Assembly: GCA_963791885.1 (NCBI GenBank)
Contig: CAWBUL010000008.1
Location: 1 to 64,000, forward strand
Direction: 5' to 3'
Source: CAVSUZ01 sp963791885
GTDB lineage: Bacteria; Pseudomonadota; Alphaproteobacteria; Acetobacterales; Acetobacteraceae
DNA length: 64,000 nucleotides
The notes under the pieces are model-generated. The model saw only the letters and a list, made by a program, of their open reading frames with translations, searched no databases and was not told the DNA's origin. This document shows, piece after piece, positions 26,438 to 34,569 of this stretch. A program made the translations under genes and the position numbers. Positions within the stretch are counted from its first letter, which is position 1, and every line of letters begins with the position of its first letter.

Positions 26438-28318
26438 ATGACTGCCAGTGACCAAACTCCGTGGGCTGATTCTACTTCAGTTTTGGCGGCCCTGGAGCTT
26501 TCGCAAGCAATGGTGCGGGAACTCGACGGGCGCATTGTTTTCTGGAGCACTGGTGCGGAGCGCCTCTACGGCTGGCCTCGGCAGGAGGCAGTCGGGCAGA
26601 TCTCGCATCAGCTCCTGGCAACAGGATTTCCCAAGCCGCTCACTGAGCTTCAATCCGAATTTCTGTGCGCGGGACGGTGGGAGGGAGAACTGCGTCACCG
26701 GACGCGTGATGGGACTGACGTTTGGGTCGCGAGTTCCTGGGTTCTCCAGAAGAACGCTGCCGGCGATCCCACTCTCGTCGTCGAGGTCAACAACAACATC
26801 ACCGCCCTCAAGCAGCAGGACGAAACCCGCGCGAAGCTTGCCGCCATTTTCGAGTCTTCTGATGACTCGATCGTTGGCATCGACCTGTCCGGCGTGGTCA
26901 CCACGTGGAATCCGGCAGCCGAACGGATTTTCGGGTACACAGCGCAGGAGATGGCGGGCCAGCCGATTACCCGCATTATTCCACCGGAGTTGGCTGCGGA
27001 GGAAACCGTCATTCTTGACCGCGCGCGGCGCGGCGAGGGCATCGGTCATTACCGCACCGCGCGCCGGCACAAGGATGACACCCTCATCCCAATTTCCCTG
27101 ACCATCTCGCCCATTCGCGACAACCAGGGGAAGATCGTCGGCTTATCCAAAATTGCCCATGACCTGACGGAGGTCGCGCAGGCCCGGCAGGACGTTCTCA
27201 GCCGCGAGGCCTTGTTGCAGTCGATCCTCGACACGGTGCCGGATGCACTGGTGGTGATCGATGAGCGCGGGCGCATCCAATCCTTTAGCTCGGCGGCCGA
27301 GCAGCTCTTTGGCTTCTCGCGAAACGAAGCGGTCGGACAGAACGTCACTATGCTGACGCCATCGCCCTATCGTGAGGAGCATGATGGCTACCTGCAGCGC
27401 TATCGCAGCACTGGCGAGCGGCGGATCATCGGGGTTGGCCGCGTTGTGGTCGGACAGCGCAAGGACGGCAGCACCTTCCCCATGGAACTCTCCGTGGGCG
27501 AGGTGACTCTGCCGGGCGCGCGTCGGTTTACCGGATTTGTCCGCGATCTGACCCAGCGCCAAGAGCGCGAACGACGTGTGCATGAGTTGCAGGCCGAACT
27601 CGCCCATGTCTCACGGCTGAACGATCTCGGACAGATGGTCTCCGCCCTGGCCCACGAAGTGAACCAGCCGTTGACGGCGATAAGGAATTACCTCGGCGCG
27701 ACCCGCCGCTTCAGCGCGGCGGGCAATGTTTCTGGCATCCGGACAGCGCTGGAGCGCATAGGCGAGCAGTCAGACCGGGCCCAGCAGATCGTCGGCCGGC
27801 TGAGGGAATTCGTTCGGAAAGGCGAAGTCGCGCGCCGGCTTGAGGACCTCCCGAAGGCAATCGAGGAGGTGAACGCCATCGCGCTCGTCGGAGTTGGGCG
27901 AGACTTCAAGATCGAATTTCGATTTGACCCCGAGGCTTCCCAGGCATGGATGGACAAGGTTCAGGTCCAGCAGGTTCTGTTCAATCTGATGCGGAACGCC
28001 GTGGAAGCGATGAGCGATAGCGAGCGCCGCGTGCTGACGATTGCCACCGAAGGCCAGGGTGAGCTCGTCGAGGTCAGCATCAGCGACACCGGCCCAGGGT
28101 TGCCGGAGCACGTGCGCCAGCGGATTTTCCAACCTTTCGTGACGACGAAGCCCGAGGGCATGGGCGTCGGGCTGTCCATCTGCCGCCAGATTGTGCAGGC
28201 ACATGGTGGCCTATTGTGGGCAGAGGACGGTCCTCATGGCGGCACGGTCTTTCGGTTTACGTTGCCGCGACTACCCGATCAGAGCGAAGCCGCAGCCCCT
28301 GTCATGCACTTGATCTGA
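26438..28318 (+). CDS. fixL: FixL-type oxygen-sensing histidine kinase with three PAS domains
   Basis: The 626-residue protein has PAS domains at about 15-125, 135-250 and 262-378, a HisKA region with phospho-acceptor His406 (LAHEVNQPLTAIRNYLG) and a HATPase domain (N520 in LMRNAVEAM; DTGPG at 550-554; GMGVGLSICR). The third PAS is of the FixL haem type: YREEHDGYLQRY places His315 at the haem ligand position, and IIGVGR gives Arg335 at the oxygen-contacting position. No membrane segment is present, so it is cytosolic. In known systems oxygen binding turns the kinase off. It is divergent from the hydrogenase operon and followed by a receiver gene 63 bp downstream. Confidence 0.9.
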   Translation: MTASDQTPWADSTSVLAALELSQAMVRELDGRIVFWSTGAERLYGWPRQEAVGQISHQLLATGFPKPLTELQSEFLCAGRWEGELRHRTRDGTDVWVASSWVLQKNAAGDPTLVVEVNNNITALKQQDETRAKLAAIFESSDDSIVGIDLSGVVTTWNPAAERIFGYTAQEMAGQPITRIIPPELAAEETVILDRARRGEGIGHYRTARRHKDDTLIPISLTISPIRDNQGKIVGLSKIAHDLTEVAQARQDVLSREALLQSILDTVPDALVVIDERGRIQSFSSAAEQLFGFSRNEAVGQNVTMLTPSPYREEHDGYLQRYRSTGERRIIGVGRVVVGQRKDGSTFPMELSVGEVTLPGARRFTGFVRDLTQRQERERRVHELQAELAHVSRLNDLGQMVSALAHEVNQPLTAIRNYLGATRRFSAAGNVSGIRTALERIGEQSDRAQQIVGRLREFVRKGEVARRLEDLPKAIEEVNAIALVGVGRDFKIEFRFDPEASQAWMDKVQVQQVLFNLMRNAVEAMSDSERRVLTIATEGQGELVEVSISDTGPGLPEHVRQRIFQPFVTTKPEGMGVGLSICRQIVQAHGGLLWAEDGPHGGTVFRFTLPRLPDQSEAAAPVMHLI

Positions 28319-28323
28319 GTCAA
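28310..28323. promoter_or_regulatory. FixK/FNR-type box between kinase and receiver genes
   Basis: CTTGA and TCAAG arms flank six bases (core TTGAT-CTGA-GTCAA, one mismatch to consensus). The site overlaps the kinase stop codon and its near edge is 59 bp before the receiver start, similar to the 67 bp at glgA and slipin. It may give the receiver its own low-oxygen promoter. Confidence 0.55.
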
Positions 28324-28381
28324 GGCCCGCTTTCTTGATTGCGAGTAATTTAATGGGTCTTAGCTCGGAGATAGACCGTCC

Positions 28382-28744
28382 TTGCCCGAAGGTGACCGTC
28401 CAATTGCGATCGTCGAGGATGATCCTGGGGTTCTTGAGTTCCTTCGCTTCCTGCTGGATGCGGCCGGCTATGCGGTTGCCACCTACGACAGCGCGCACGC
28501 TTTCCTGCGGGATGATGATGGCCAGGCGCGCTGCCTGATCGTTGATTATCACATGCCGCAGACGACCGGTTTGGAGCTTGTGGAGGAGCTCCGCAGACAA
28601 GGAGATGTCCGGTCGGTCTTGCTGATTACTGCAGCGCCCAGCCCGGGCATTTATGCCGGCGCCAAGGCGCTTGGGATTGAAAGGGTTCTCGAGAAGCCCT
28701 TGGCCGACGGTGACCTGTTCGATTTTATCGAGAAGGCCCAATGA
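28382..28744 (+). CDS. receiver-only response regulator
   Basis: The 120-residue product is a single CheY-like receiver: acidic pair in AIVEDDPG, phospho-acceptor Asp55 in LIVDYHMPQTTGLEL, Thr83 in LLITAAPS and Lys105 in LEKPLADGDLF. No DNA-binding output domain follows, in contrast to FixJ. It probably takes phosphate from the FixL-like kinase and acts by protein contact or as a phosphate sink. The start is a TTG at 28382 with a GGAG about 12 bp upstream; no ATG in frame precedes the domain. A FixK/FNR box lies just upstream. Confidence 0.85.
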   Translation: MPEGDRPIAIVEDDPGVLEFLRFLLDAAGYAVATYDSAHAFLRDDDGQARCLIVDYHMPQTTGLELVEELRRQGDVRSVLLITAAPSPGIYAGAKALGIERVLEKPLADGDLFDFIEKAQ

Positions 28745-28794
28745 GGCTTGGAAGCTGGCGAGCCACAGATTTGTGGTGAGCACAACGACCCGGG

Positions 28795-29022
28795 TCAAGT
28801 GCTGATCAGAATCACGCCGATCACCACGAGCACGGTAGCAATCGTCTTCCGTAATACGGTCGAGCGCGACATGTCTTCCTTCCCGAGCGCAGGAACGGTG
28901 AGGAACAGTGTGATGCCGATCAGATAAACGAATAACGGTGCTGTGCTGCCGATCGCTTGCACCAGGCGCGTTGGCAGACTTGATTGATCCGCATCAATGC
29001 GGTGCTCGGTGACCAGTCCCAT
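28795..29022 (-). CDS. small membrane protein, start uncertain
   Basis: The frame encodes 75 residues with two hydrophobic segments (TAPLFVYLIGITLFLTVPAL and IATVLVVIGVILIS). An internal ATG at 28872 has a much better ribosome site (GGAAGGA) and would give a 25-residue single-pass peptide starting MSRSTVLRKTIATVL. The N-terminal segment of the longer form overlaps a perfect FixK/FNR core. No family recognised. The conserved-looking hydrophobic pattern supports a real gene, but length is open. Confidence 0.45.
   Translation of the reverse strand: MGLVTEHRIDADQSSLPTRLVQAIGSTAPLFVYLIGITLFLTVPALGKEDMSRSTVLRKTIATVLVVIGVILIST
28983..28998. promoter_or_regulatory. FixK/FNR consensus box upstream of the nitroreductase remnant
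   Basis: ATTGAT-CCGC-ATCAAT is a perfect palindrome containing the consensus TTGAT-N4-ATCAA. It lies 146 bp before the plus-strand nitroreductase remnant and about 110 bp before the better minus-strand start at 28872, so its target is ambiguous. Confidence 0.6.
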
Positions 29023-29143
29023 TCATTCGCCAGTCTCGGCCGTGTCGGGAAGGGAGACCTCAACGGTGTCAAAGCATCGATCTGTTGATCGTCTTCGCTG
29101 ATGGTGAGCAAACCGCTGATCTGTCTGCTCCGGAGTACATGCT

Positions 29144-29812
29144 ATGACCACTACGCGCCGCGCCACCAATCTCGGCCTGCTGGCGGTCGCCAGCCTGGCT
29201 GCCGCACCGGCGCTCGCGCAGATGCCAACGCAGCAGCAGCCCATTACCCTGCCCCCCACCGCGTGCCGATTTCGGCACATCGCTGGCCCAGGCACTAAAG
29301 CGGAGGCGCTCGATCCGGGCGTTTGATCCTCGGCCCTTGCCGCCGCAGGTGTTGTCAGAGCTGCTGTGGTCCGCCTATGGCGTGAACCGCCCGGCGACCT
29401 CCGACCGAACCGCGCCATCCTGGCGGCATGCGCGCGAGACTGAGATTTTTGCTGCAATGGCGGACGGCGTCTGGGGTTATGACCCAGTCAAGCATCAGTT
29501 GGTACCGCATCTGGCCGGCGACGTGCGGGGCCAGACTGGCGCGTGCAGGACTTCGTCGCCACGGCGCCTCTGAATTTGATCTATGTTTCTGATGCCGATC
29601 ACATGAGCGGCGTCTCCCGCGAGGAGCAACATCGCGTCGCGGCCGCCGATATCGGGTTCATTGGCCAGAACGTCTATCTATACTGCGCCTCGGAAGGGCT
29701 GGCTTGTGTTTTCCGCGCCTCGCTGGACACCGACAAGCTATCGCGCACCATGGGCCTGCGAGAGACGCGATTCATCATGTTCTCTCAGACCGTTGGGTAT
29801 CCCGCGGCCTGA
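29144..29812 (+). pseudogene. secreted nitroreductase-family protein, two frameshifts
   Basis: The gene starts with a signal peptide (MTTTRRATNLGLLAVASLAA, cleavage near ALAQ). Near 29250 the protein moves to a second frame reading RRRSIRAFDPRPLPPQVLSEL and LLWSAYGVNRP, the flavin-binding start of nitroreductase/SagB-like oxidoreductases. Near 29540 it moves to a third frame with QDFVATAPLNLIYVSD and SQTVGYPAA at the end. The family reduces nitro compounds or oxidises thiazoline rings using FMN; the substrate here is unknown. Two frame changes inactivate it. Confidence 0.75.
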
Positions 29813-29860
29813 CACGAGCCCATCGCACACTCAGCCCGCTTACCTAAACGGAATCCCTGG

Positions 29861-30424
29861 TCACGCATTCGCCGAACCGGCATCGCCCGTCGACATACGG
29901 ATCAGGCGTACGCTCCTCAGATAATCGGCAAAGGCATGATAATTGGTAGCAAGCGTCTCGACGTCCTTCGACAAATCGTCCAGCGTGTAGGAGAGCTTGT
30001 CGTCCCACGTCGGCACGAAATTACTGGTCGGTGCGCCGGGTTCGTCCCGCAGCGGCAGCACTCTTGGGCCCAGGTGGAGGATCCACTCGGGCTGGATCGA
30101 GTGGGCGTTCGGCGCAGCAGTCCAAGCCGAGTGGGCGATGTCGTTCCGCAAGGGGGCCAGTGTCCGAACAGGGATGAGATATCGGTAGACCTGCTCCTGC
30201 TGATCCAGCGGTATGGCGCGATGACGCAGCAGGTCCAGAAGGGCCTGCCGCTTGCTGATGAAATCGAGGCCCCGGGTGAGGAGCATGATCGCGCTGACAT
30301 CGGAGCCGGAGACGACGGCCATTACGTCTTGCATGAGCACCTCGTAGCGGGCGAACCACTGGATGATGCTCCCGAACAGCAAGAGATGCTGCTCGGTGAG
30401 ACAGTCACGATTTATCCCTGACAT
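29861..30424 (-). CDS. HEPN-like helical hypothetical protein
   Basis: The 187-residue product (ATG 30424, preceded by GGAG) is predicted all-helical. It contains RNDIAHSAW, an R-x4-H motif (Arg93, His98) at the end of a helix, as in HEPN-domain RNases and related proteins. The preceding segment (FISKRQALLDLLRHR) fits the first HEPN helices. No toxin partner or nucleotidyltransferase is adjacent, so a toxin role is not supported. The name is an inference from one motif and fold impression. Confidence 0.5.
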   Translation of the reverse strand: MSGINRDCLTEQHLLLFGSIIQWFARYEVLMQDVMAVVSGSDVSAIMLLTRGLDFISKRQALLDLLRHRAIPLDQQEQVYRYLIPVRTLAPLRNDIAHSAWTAAPNAHSIQPEWILHLGPRVLPLRDEPGAPTSNFVPTWDDKLSYTLDDLSKDVETLATNYHAFADYLRSVRLIRMSTGDAGSANA

Positions 30425-30627
30425 GGAACGGCTCCGTTGCACGCGAACACGGTTGCCAGGACAGCAGAAGCAACAGGCGGTGGGGTTGATCCAGATCAGG
30501 ACTGGCGATTGTCGTGGCCGTCACTTCGTCATTGGCCCAAAGCCTGCCCCAGGACGCGAGGCACCCCATGTTGACTGGATGTATAGCCGCGATTGAATGG
30601 TTCCGTGCGGCGATAGGCCAAATCGCA

Positions 30628-31015
30628 ATGAGGCTGATACAAAAGCGACGAATTCTAAGATACGCTCTTTGCGCTTGCATCTTGGGTATGCCGAACCTTA
30701 TTCCCGGGATGATATTCGCCCAAGCGGACATCAGGAGACGCAGATAGAAGCGGGACACCGTCTGGCCTTCCTGATCTGCGCATCGTGCCACGTTGTGGCT
30801 CGGGATTAGCCCTCCCCTCCGATGCTTAAGCAACCGGCCCGAGCTTCGCCTCAATCGCCAGGAATCGGAACACAACAGCAAACTCGATCCGCGCCTTTCT
30901 TCAGACGGCCCACTCCACGACAACGCCGCCGTTCAGGATGCCCAACCCAAAGTTGGCAGGCTATCAGGAAGATGCCCTCATAACCTATCTTTTAAGCATG
31001 CGCTCCCGGACATAA
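30628..31015 (+). pseudogene. small periplasmic cytochrome c, fragmented by frameshifts
   Basis: Three frames together spell one class I cytochrome c. Frame one (ATG 30628) gives a signal peptide: MRLIQKRRILRYALCACILG with a cleavage region IFAQA-DI. Near 30735 a second frame gives AGHRLAFLICASCHVVARD with the CASCH haem motif, ending in a stop at about 30810. A third frame, to TAA 31013-31015, gives FASIARNRNTTANSIRAFL, then PFRMPNPKLAGYQEDALITYLLS, where the Met in RMPNP is the expected sixth haem ligand. The original protein was about 125 residues. It is one more dead electron-transfer gene at the island edge. Confidence 0.75.
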
Positions 31016-31325
31016 ATTAGACCGGGCGCGACGTTCTGGCGCTCTCAATCCTGTTCGTAGCGCAGCGCCTCGATTAGATGAGCCGTGCTGCTTTTCGGCC
31101 TGTGTCATATCCGAACGGCGACGCGGACCACCTCGCCCGCTCCAGCAACCGATCTCCAGTACGTCAGACGGCCAGCGCTGATTGAGAGGCACTCCCGTGC
31201 TGTTCGCTTGGAAGCACTCGACGCGGTAAAGTCGTGCCGTCCACGAGAATAGGTTTGGCTGCTGCTGTAAATCGGCCGTCATGCGGTAAGGCCGAAGCGA
31301 CAGGGCACTCTACAGAGGACCAGAC
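31016..31325. other. junction between island and catabolic cluster
   Basis: No supported gene. The stretch marks the change from the damaged, low-oxygen gene set on the left to intact catabolic operons on the right. An AGAGGA ribosome site for the next gene is at its end. No repeat or attachment site was recognised. Confidence 0.4.
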
Positions 31326-32231
31326 ATGACAGGCATCTCCCACCAACTCCGCACCGCCCTGGCGGGCATTTCCGGCATTCTTGTCACGCCCTTCAACTCC
31401 TCGGACCAGATCGCGCCCGAGCGGCTGAAGCCCATCATCACCCGCTGCGCCCAGGCCGGGGTGGATGCGCTGACGGTGAACGGCAACACCGGCGAGTTCT
31501 ACAGCCTCTCCTTCGCCGAAGCCGAGCGAATGCAGGCCGAAGTCCCCGGTCTGATCGCCGGCCGCGCCGTGGTCATCGCCGGTGTCGGCCGCAGCGTTGC
31601 CGAAGCCGTGCGCCTCGCCTCCCGTGCCAAGGCGGATGGCGCCGATGCCGTCATGGTGCACCAGCCGCCCGATCCCCTCGCCGCCCCGCGCGGCATGGTG
31701 GAGTACGTGCGCCGCGTGGCCGACGCGGCCGCGCTGCCCGTCGTGCTTTACCTGCGCAACGACGCGATCGGGCTTCCGGCGATCGAAGCCTTGTGCCGCC
31801 TGCCCGGTGTCGTCGGGGTGAAATGGGCCACGCCGAATGTCATGACCCTGGCGGAGGCCATTCGTCGTCTTGGGCCGGACGTGAATTTTGTCTGCGGCCT
31901 GGCCGAACCCTGGGCACCGCCGATGACCGCGGTGGGCGCGCGCGGCTTCACCTCCGGTCTGATCAATGTCGCGCCCGAGCGCTCCGTCGCCATCCGCGAC
32001 GCGCTCACAGCCGGCGATTACACCCGCGCCAACACCGAAATCGCCGCCATCGAGGCGTTTGAAGCGCTGCGGCGGGAGGAAAATAACGGCGCGAATGTAT
32101 CGGTGGTGAAGACAGCGCTCGGCTTCATGGGCCTCGACATGGGGCCTGCGCGGCCACCCGCCGCCTGGCCACTGACACCCGCCGCCACCGCCGCCCTGCG
32201 CGATCTGCTCGGCGGCTGGAGGATCGCATGA
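31326..32231 (+). CDS. dihydrodipicolinate synthase-family aldolase
   Basis: A Schiff-base class I aldolase/dehydratase of the DapA/N-acetylneuraminate lyase superfamily, 301 residues. The family fold signature GVDALTVNGNTGEFYSLS corresponds to the GTTGE loop. Tyr142 (VVLYLRND) and Lys166 (GVVGVKWAT) are in the catalytic positions. Sequence alone does not fix the substrate. The neighbour overlapping by ATGA is an enolase-superfamily acid-sugar dehydratase, so cleavage or dehydration of a keto-deoxy sugar acid is the likely role. Confidence 0.88.
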   Translation: MTGISHQLRTALAGISGILVTPFNSSDQIAPERLKPIITRCAQAGVDALTVNGNTGEFYSLSFAEAERMQAEVPGLIAGRAVVIAGVGRSVAEAVRLASRAKADGADAVMVHQPPDPLAAPRGMVEYVRRVADAAALPVVLYLRNDAIGLPAIEALCRLPGVVGVKWATPNVMTLAEAIRRLGPDVNFVCGLAEPWAPPMTAVGARGFTSGLINVAPERSVAIRDALTAGDYTRANTEIAAIEAFEALRREENNGANVSVVKTALGFMGLDMGPARPPAAWPLTPAATAALRDLLGGWRIA

Positions 32232-33433
32232 CCGCCGCGACCATCACCGCGCTCCGCACCATCCGCATCTCGGAACGCCCCAACCTGCTCTGGTTGGAGG
32301 TCGAAACCAGTGAAGGTCTGACCGGCCTCGGCGAGGCGTTCCGCGGCACCCAGGCGGTCGAGGCCGTCCTTCACGAGCAGATCGCCCCTTTCCTTCTCGG
32401 CCAGGATGCCCGCCGGATCGAAGCCATCTCCCGCCATCTGCTCACCCCCTATATCGGTTTCGGCTCCTCCAGCGCCGAGATCCGCGCTGCCAGCGCGGTC
32501 GATCTCGCGCTCTGGGATCTTGCCGGCCAGCGCCACGGCATTCCCATCCATGAAGCCCTCGGTGGCGCATCGCGAACCGAGATCCGCGCCTACAACACCT
32601 GCGCTGGTTACGATTACAACACTCGTGGCGTCGGAAGGCGGGAGATCGCATCCGACGATACGACTGCCGGCCCCTACGACGACCAAGTTGCCTTCATGCG
32701 CGATGCCGGTGCCCTCGCCGAAAGCCTGCTCTCCGAAGGCTACACCGCGATGAAGATCTGGCCCTTCGATCCGCTCGCCGCCAAAAGCGGCGGCCAGGCA
32801 ATCACGCTCGAAGACCTTCGCCACGGGATCGAGCCCTTCGCCAAAATCCGCGACGCCGTCGGCCAGCGCATCGAGATCATGGCTGAGCTGCACAGCGTAT
32901 GGTCCGCGCCTGCCGCGGCCCGGATCTGCCAGGCGCTCGAGGAGTTCGACGTGTTCTGGGCCGAAGACCCCATCGGTAAGATGAACGATGTGGCTGCGCT
33001 GGCCGACCTTCGCCGGCGCACGCGCACCCCTATCTGCGCCAGCGAGACGCTGGGCGGAAAGCTTGCCTTCCGCGACCTTCTTGCCGCTGACGCGGTAGAC
33101 ATCGTGATGCTGGATTTGAGTTGGTGCGGGGGCTTGACCGAGGCGCGCAAGATCGCCGCGCTTGCGGAGTCTTACGCCAAACCCATTGCACCGCATGATT
33201 GCACCGGGCCGGTTGCGCTGATGGCCGGCCTGCATCTCGCTTTGCATGCTCCGACCGCGATCTTCCAAGAGGTCGTCCGCGCCACCCTATCGACCTGGTA
33301 CCGCGATCTCGTCACCAACCTGCCTGTCATCACGTCCGGTCTGGTGCAGGCCCCGACCGCACCCGGCCTCGGCACTGCCCTGAAGCCCGACGTTAAGACT
33401 CGCCCTGATGCAACCGTCCGAGAAGCGCGCTGA
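32228..33433 (+). CDS. mandelate racemase/muconate lactonizing enzyme-family dehydratase
   Basis: An enolase-superfamily protein of 401 residues. The N-terminal capping domain (VETSEGLTGLGEAFRGTQ) precedes the barrel with acid/base Lys176 (AMKIWPF). Metal-ligand positions are Glu220-Leu-His222 (MAELHS), Glu246 (FWAEDP) and Glu273 (ASETLGG), and catalytic His323 lies in APHDCTGP. His in the second-strand ligand motif is common in acid-sugar dehydratases of the mannonate/galactonate type. Coupled by ATGA overlap to the aldolase upstream, suggesting a dehydratase-aldolase sugar-acid route. It is convergent with the next gene. Confidence 0.88.
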   Translation: MTAATITALRTIRISERPNLLWLEVETSEGLTGLGEAFRGTQAVEAVLHEQIAPFLLGQDARRIEAISRHLLTPYIGFGSSSAEIRAASAVDLALWDLAGQRHGIPIHEALGGASRTEIRAYNTCAGYDYNTRGVGRREIASDDTTAGPYDDQVAFMRDAGALAESLLSEGYTAMKIWPFDPLAAKSGGQAITLEDLRHGIEPFAKIRDAVGQRIEIMAELHSVWSAPAAARICQALEEFDVFWAEDPIGKMNDVAALADLRRRTRTPICASETLGGKLAFRDLLAADAVDIVMLDLSWCGGLTEARKIAALAESYAKPIAPHDCTGPVALMAGLHLALHAPTAIFQEVVRATLSTWYRDLVTNLPVITSGLVQAPTAPGLGTALKPDVKTRPDATVREAR

Positions 33434-33483
33434 TCGCCGGAACCCTGGCTGTGCATCTCGGGAGCTGCGGGTGAATGGACGCG

Positions 33484-34569
33484 TTATTTGATCTTTCCGC
33501 GCCCGAGAATGGGCCAGATTATTTCGGCGCGATCCCCGCGAATCCCGATCATCTCGTCGTGCAGGTGCACCGTCGTATCGGAATAACCCACGACGAATTC
33601 CAACCTGTCGCCAACGCGCAAAGTGTCGTCCGGGCTTTCCAGCTCGATCGTCACATGCTCGGCGGACCAACGCAGCGAATAGGGGCTTTTGATGCCGATC
33701 GGGATCGGCTCGCCACTATCAGCGCTCATTGACTTCTTCCCGGCATCACAGACGATCCGGCGAGGGCTCGGTCGGCTCACGACTGTTGTCAGAATCGTCA
33801 GCGCATAGGGATGGTCCACGTGATAATGGGTGCAATAGCGCACGTCGCTAAGGATCCCGCCACCCGCCTGCACCTCCGTCACACCGGACTGACGGACCGT
33901 GGTCTGATAGGTGCCGGTTCCGCCGCAACTGACGATCTCGACCGGGAAACCTGCGGCTCTTAGCGTATCCGCGGTGCCGGTCAGCAGACCGACGGCCTTC
34001 GCGATGGCGTCCGCCTTCTCGCGCTGATCGGCAATCTGGGTCGTGTGGGCTTCCCAGCCTTCCACGCCGGCGAGCCGCACGCCATCCGTTTGGGCGATGG
34101 TGTCCGCCAGAGCCATCACCGCCGGGCCGGGCTGCAATCCGGCCCGGCCCATACCGATGTCGATTTCGATCAGCACACGCAGGATAACACCTGCCTGGCG
34201 TGCGGCCGCACCGAGTGCTGCGACATTTCCGGGATCGTCGACCAACACGGCGACGTCGGAATGATGGCGCAGGCTGGCGAGGCGCGCGATCTTCTCGGGT
34301 GTCACGATCTGATTCGCGATCAGGATGTCGCGGATGCCCGCCGCCGCCATGACCTCCGCTTCGCCGAGCTTGGCACAGGTGACACCGATGGCGCCGGCCT
34401 GCAGCGCCTTATGTGCGATTGCCGGAACTTTCAGACCCTTGGTGTGCGGCCGCCAGGACACGCCGCCGTTGCGGCACGCCGCGGCCATGCGCGCTATGTT
34501 CGCCTCCATCACGTCGAGGTCGACCAGCAACGCTGGTGTATCCAGGGTCTTCTTATCGGCACCGATCAT
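33484..34569 (-). CDS. D-threonine aldolase-like PLP enzyme (DSD1 family)
   Basis: The 361-residue protein has an alanine-racemase-type TIM barrel. Near the start LDTPALLVDLDVMEANI is followed by SWRPHTKGLK with the PLP Lys. Then come EIDIGMGRAG, the phosphate-binding SCGGTGTYQ and EVQAGGGILSD, and the C-terminal metal site segment HLHDEMIG typical of D-threonine aldolases/D-serine dehydratases. It cleaves or dehydrates a D-hydroxy-amino acid; the exact substrate is unknown. It is the last gene of the BiuH-AtzFGEH operon, overlapping AtzH by 17 bp, which is an unexpected partner for ureido-nitrogen catabolism. Confidence 0.82.
   Translation of the reverse strand: MIGADKKTLDTPALLVDLDVMEANIARMAAACRNGGVSWRPHTKGLKVPAIAHKALQAGAIGVTCAKLGEAEVMAAAGIRDILIANQIVTPEKIARLASLRHHSDVAVLVDDPGNVAALGAAARQAGVILRVLIEIDIGMGRAGLQPGPAVMALADTIAQTDGVRLAGVEGWEAHTTQIADQREKADAIAKAVGLLTGTADTLRAAGFPVEIVSCGGTGTYQTTVRQSGVTEVQAGGGILSDVRYCTHYHVDHPYALTILTTVVSRPSPRRIVCDAGKKSMSADSGEPIPIGIKSPYSLRWSAEHVTIELESPDDTLRVGDRLEFVVGYSDTTVHLHDEMIGIRGDRAEIIWPILGRGKIK

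Noticed and set aside
28763..28776. CCACA-GATT-TGTGG hairpin after the receiver gene
   Set aside because: Only five base pairs and no T run; not enough for a terminator call.
30405..30923. Long minus-strand open frame of 172 codons
   Set aside because: Composition is Arg/Ser/Leu-rich without domain or start signal, and it is antisense to the recognisable cytochrome c remnant.
31164..33268. Long open frames antisense to the aldolase and enolase-family genes
   Set aside because: They mirror strong codon bias of real plus-strand genes and have no recognisable protein features.
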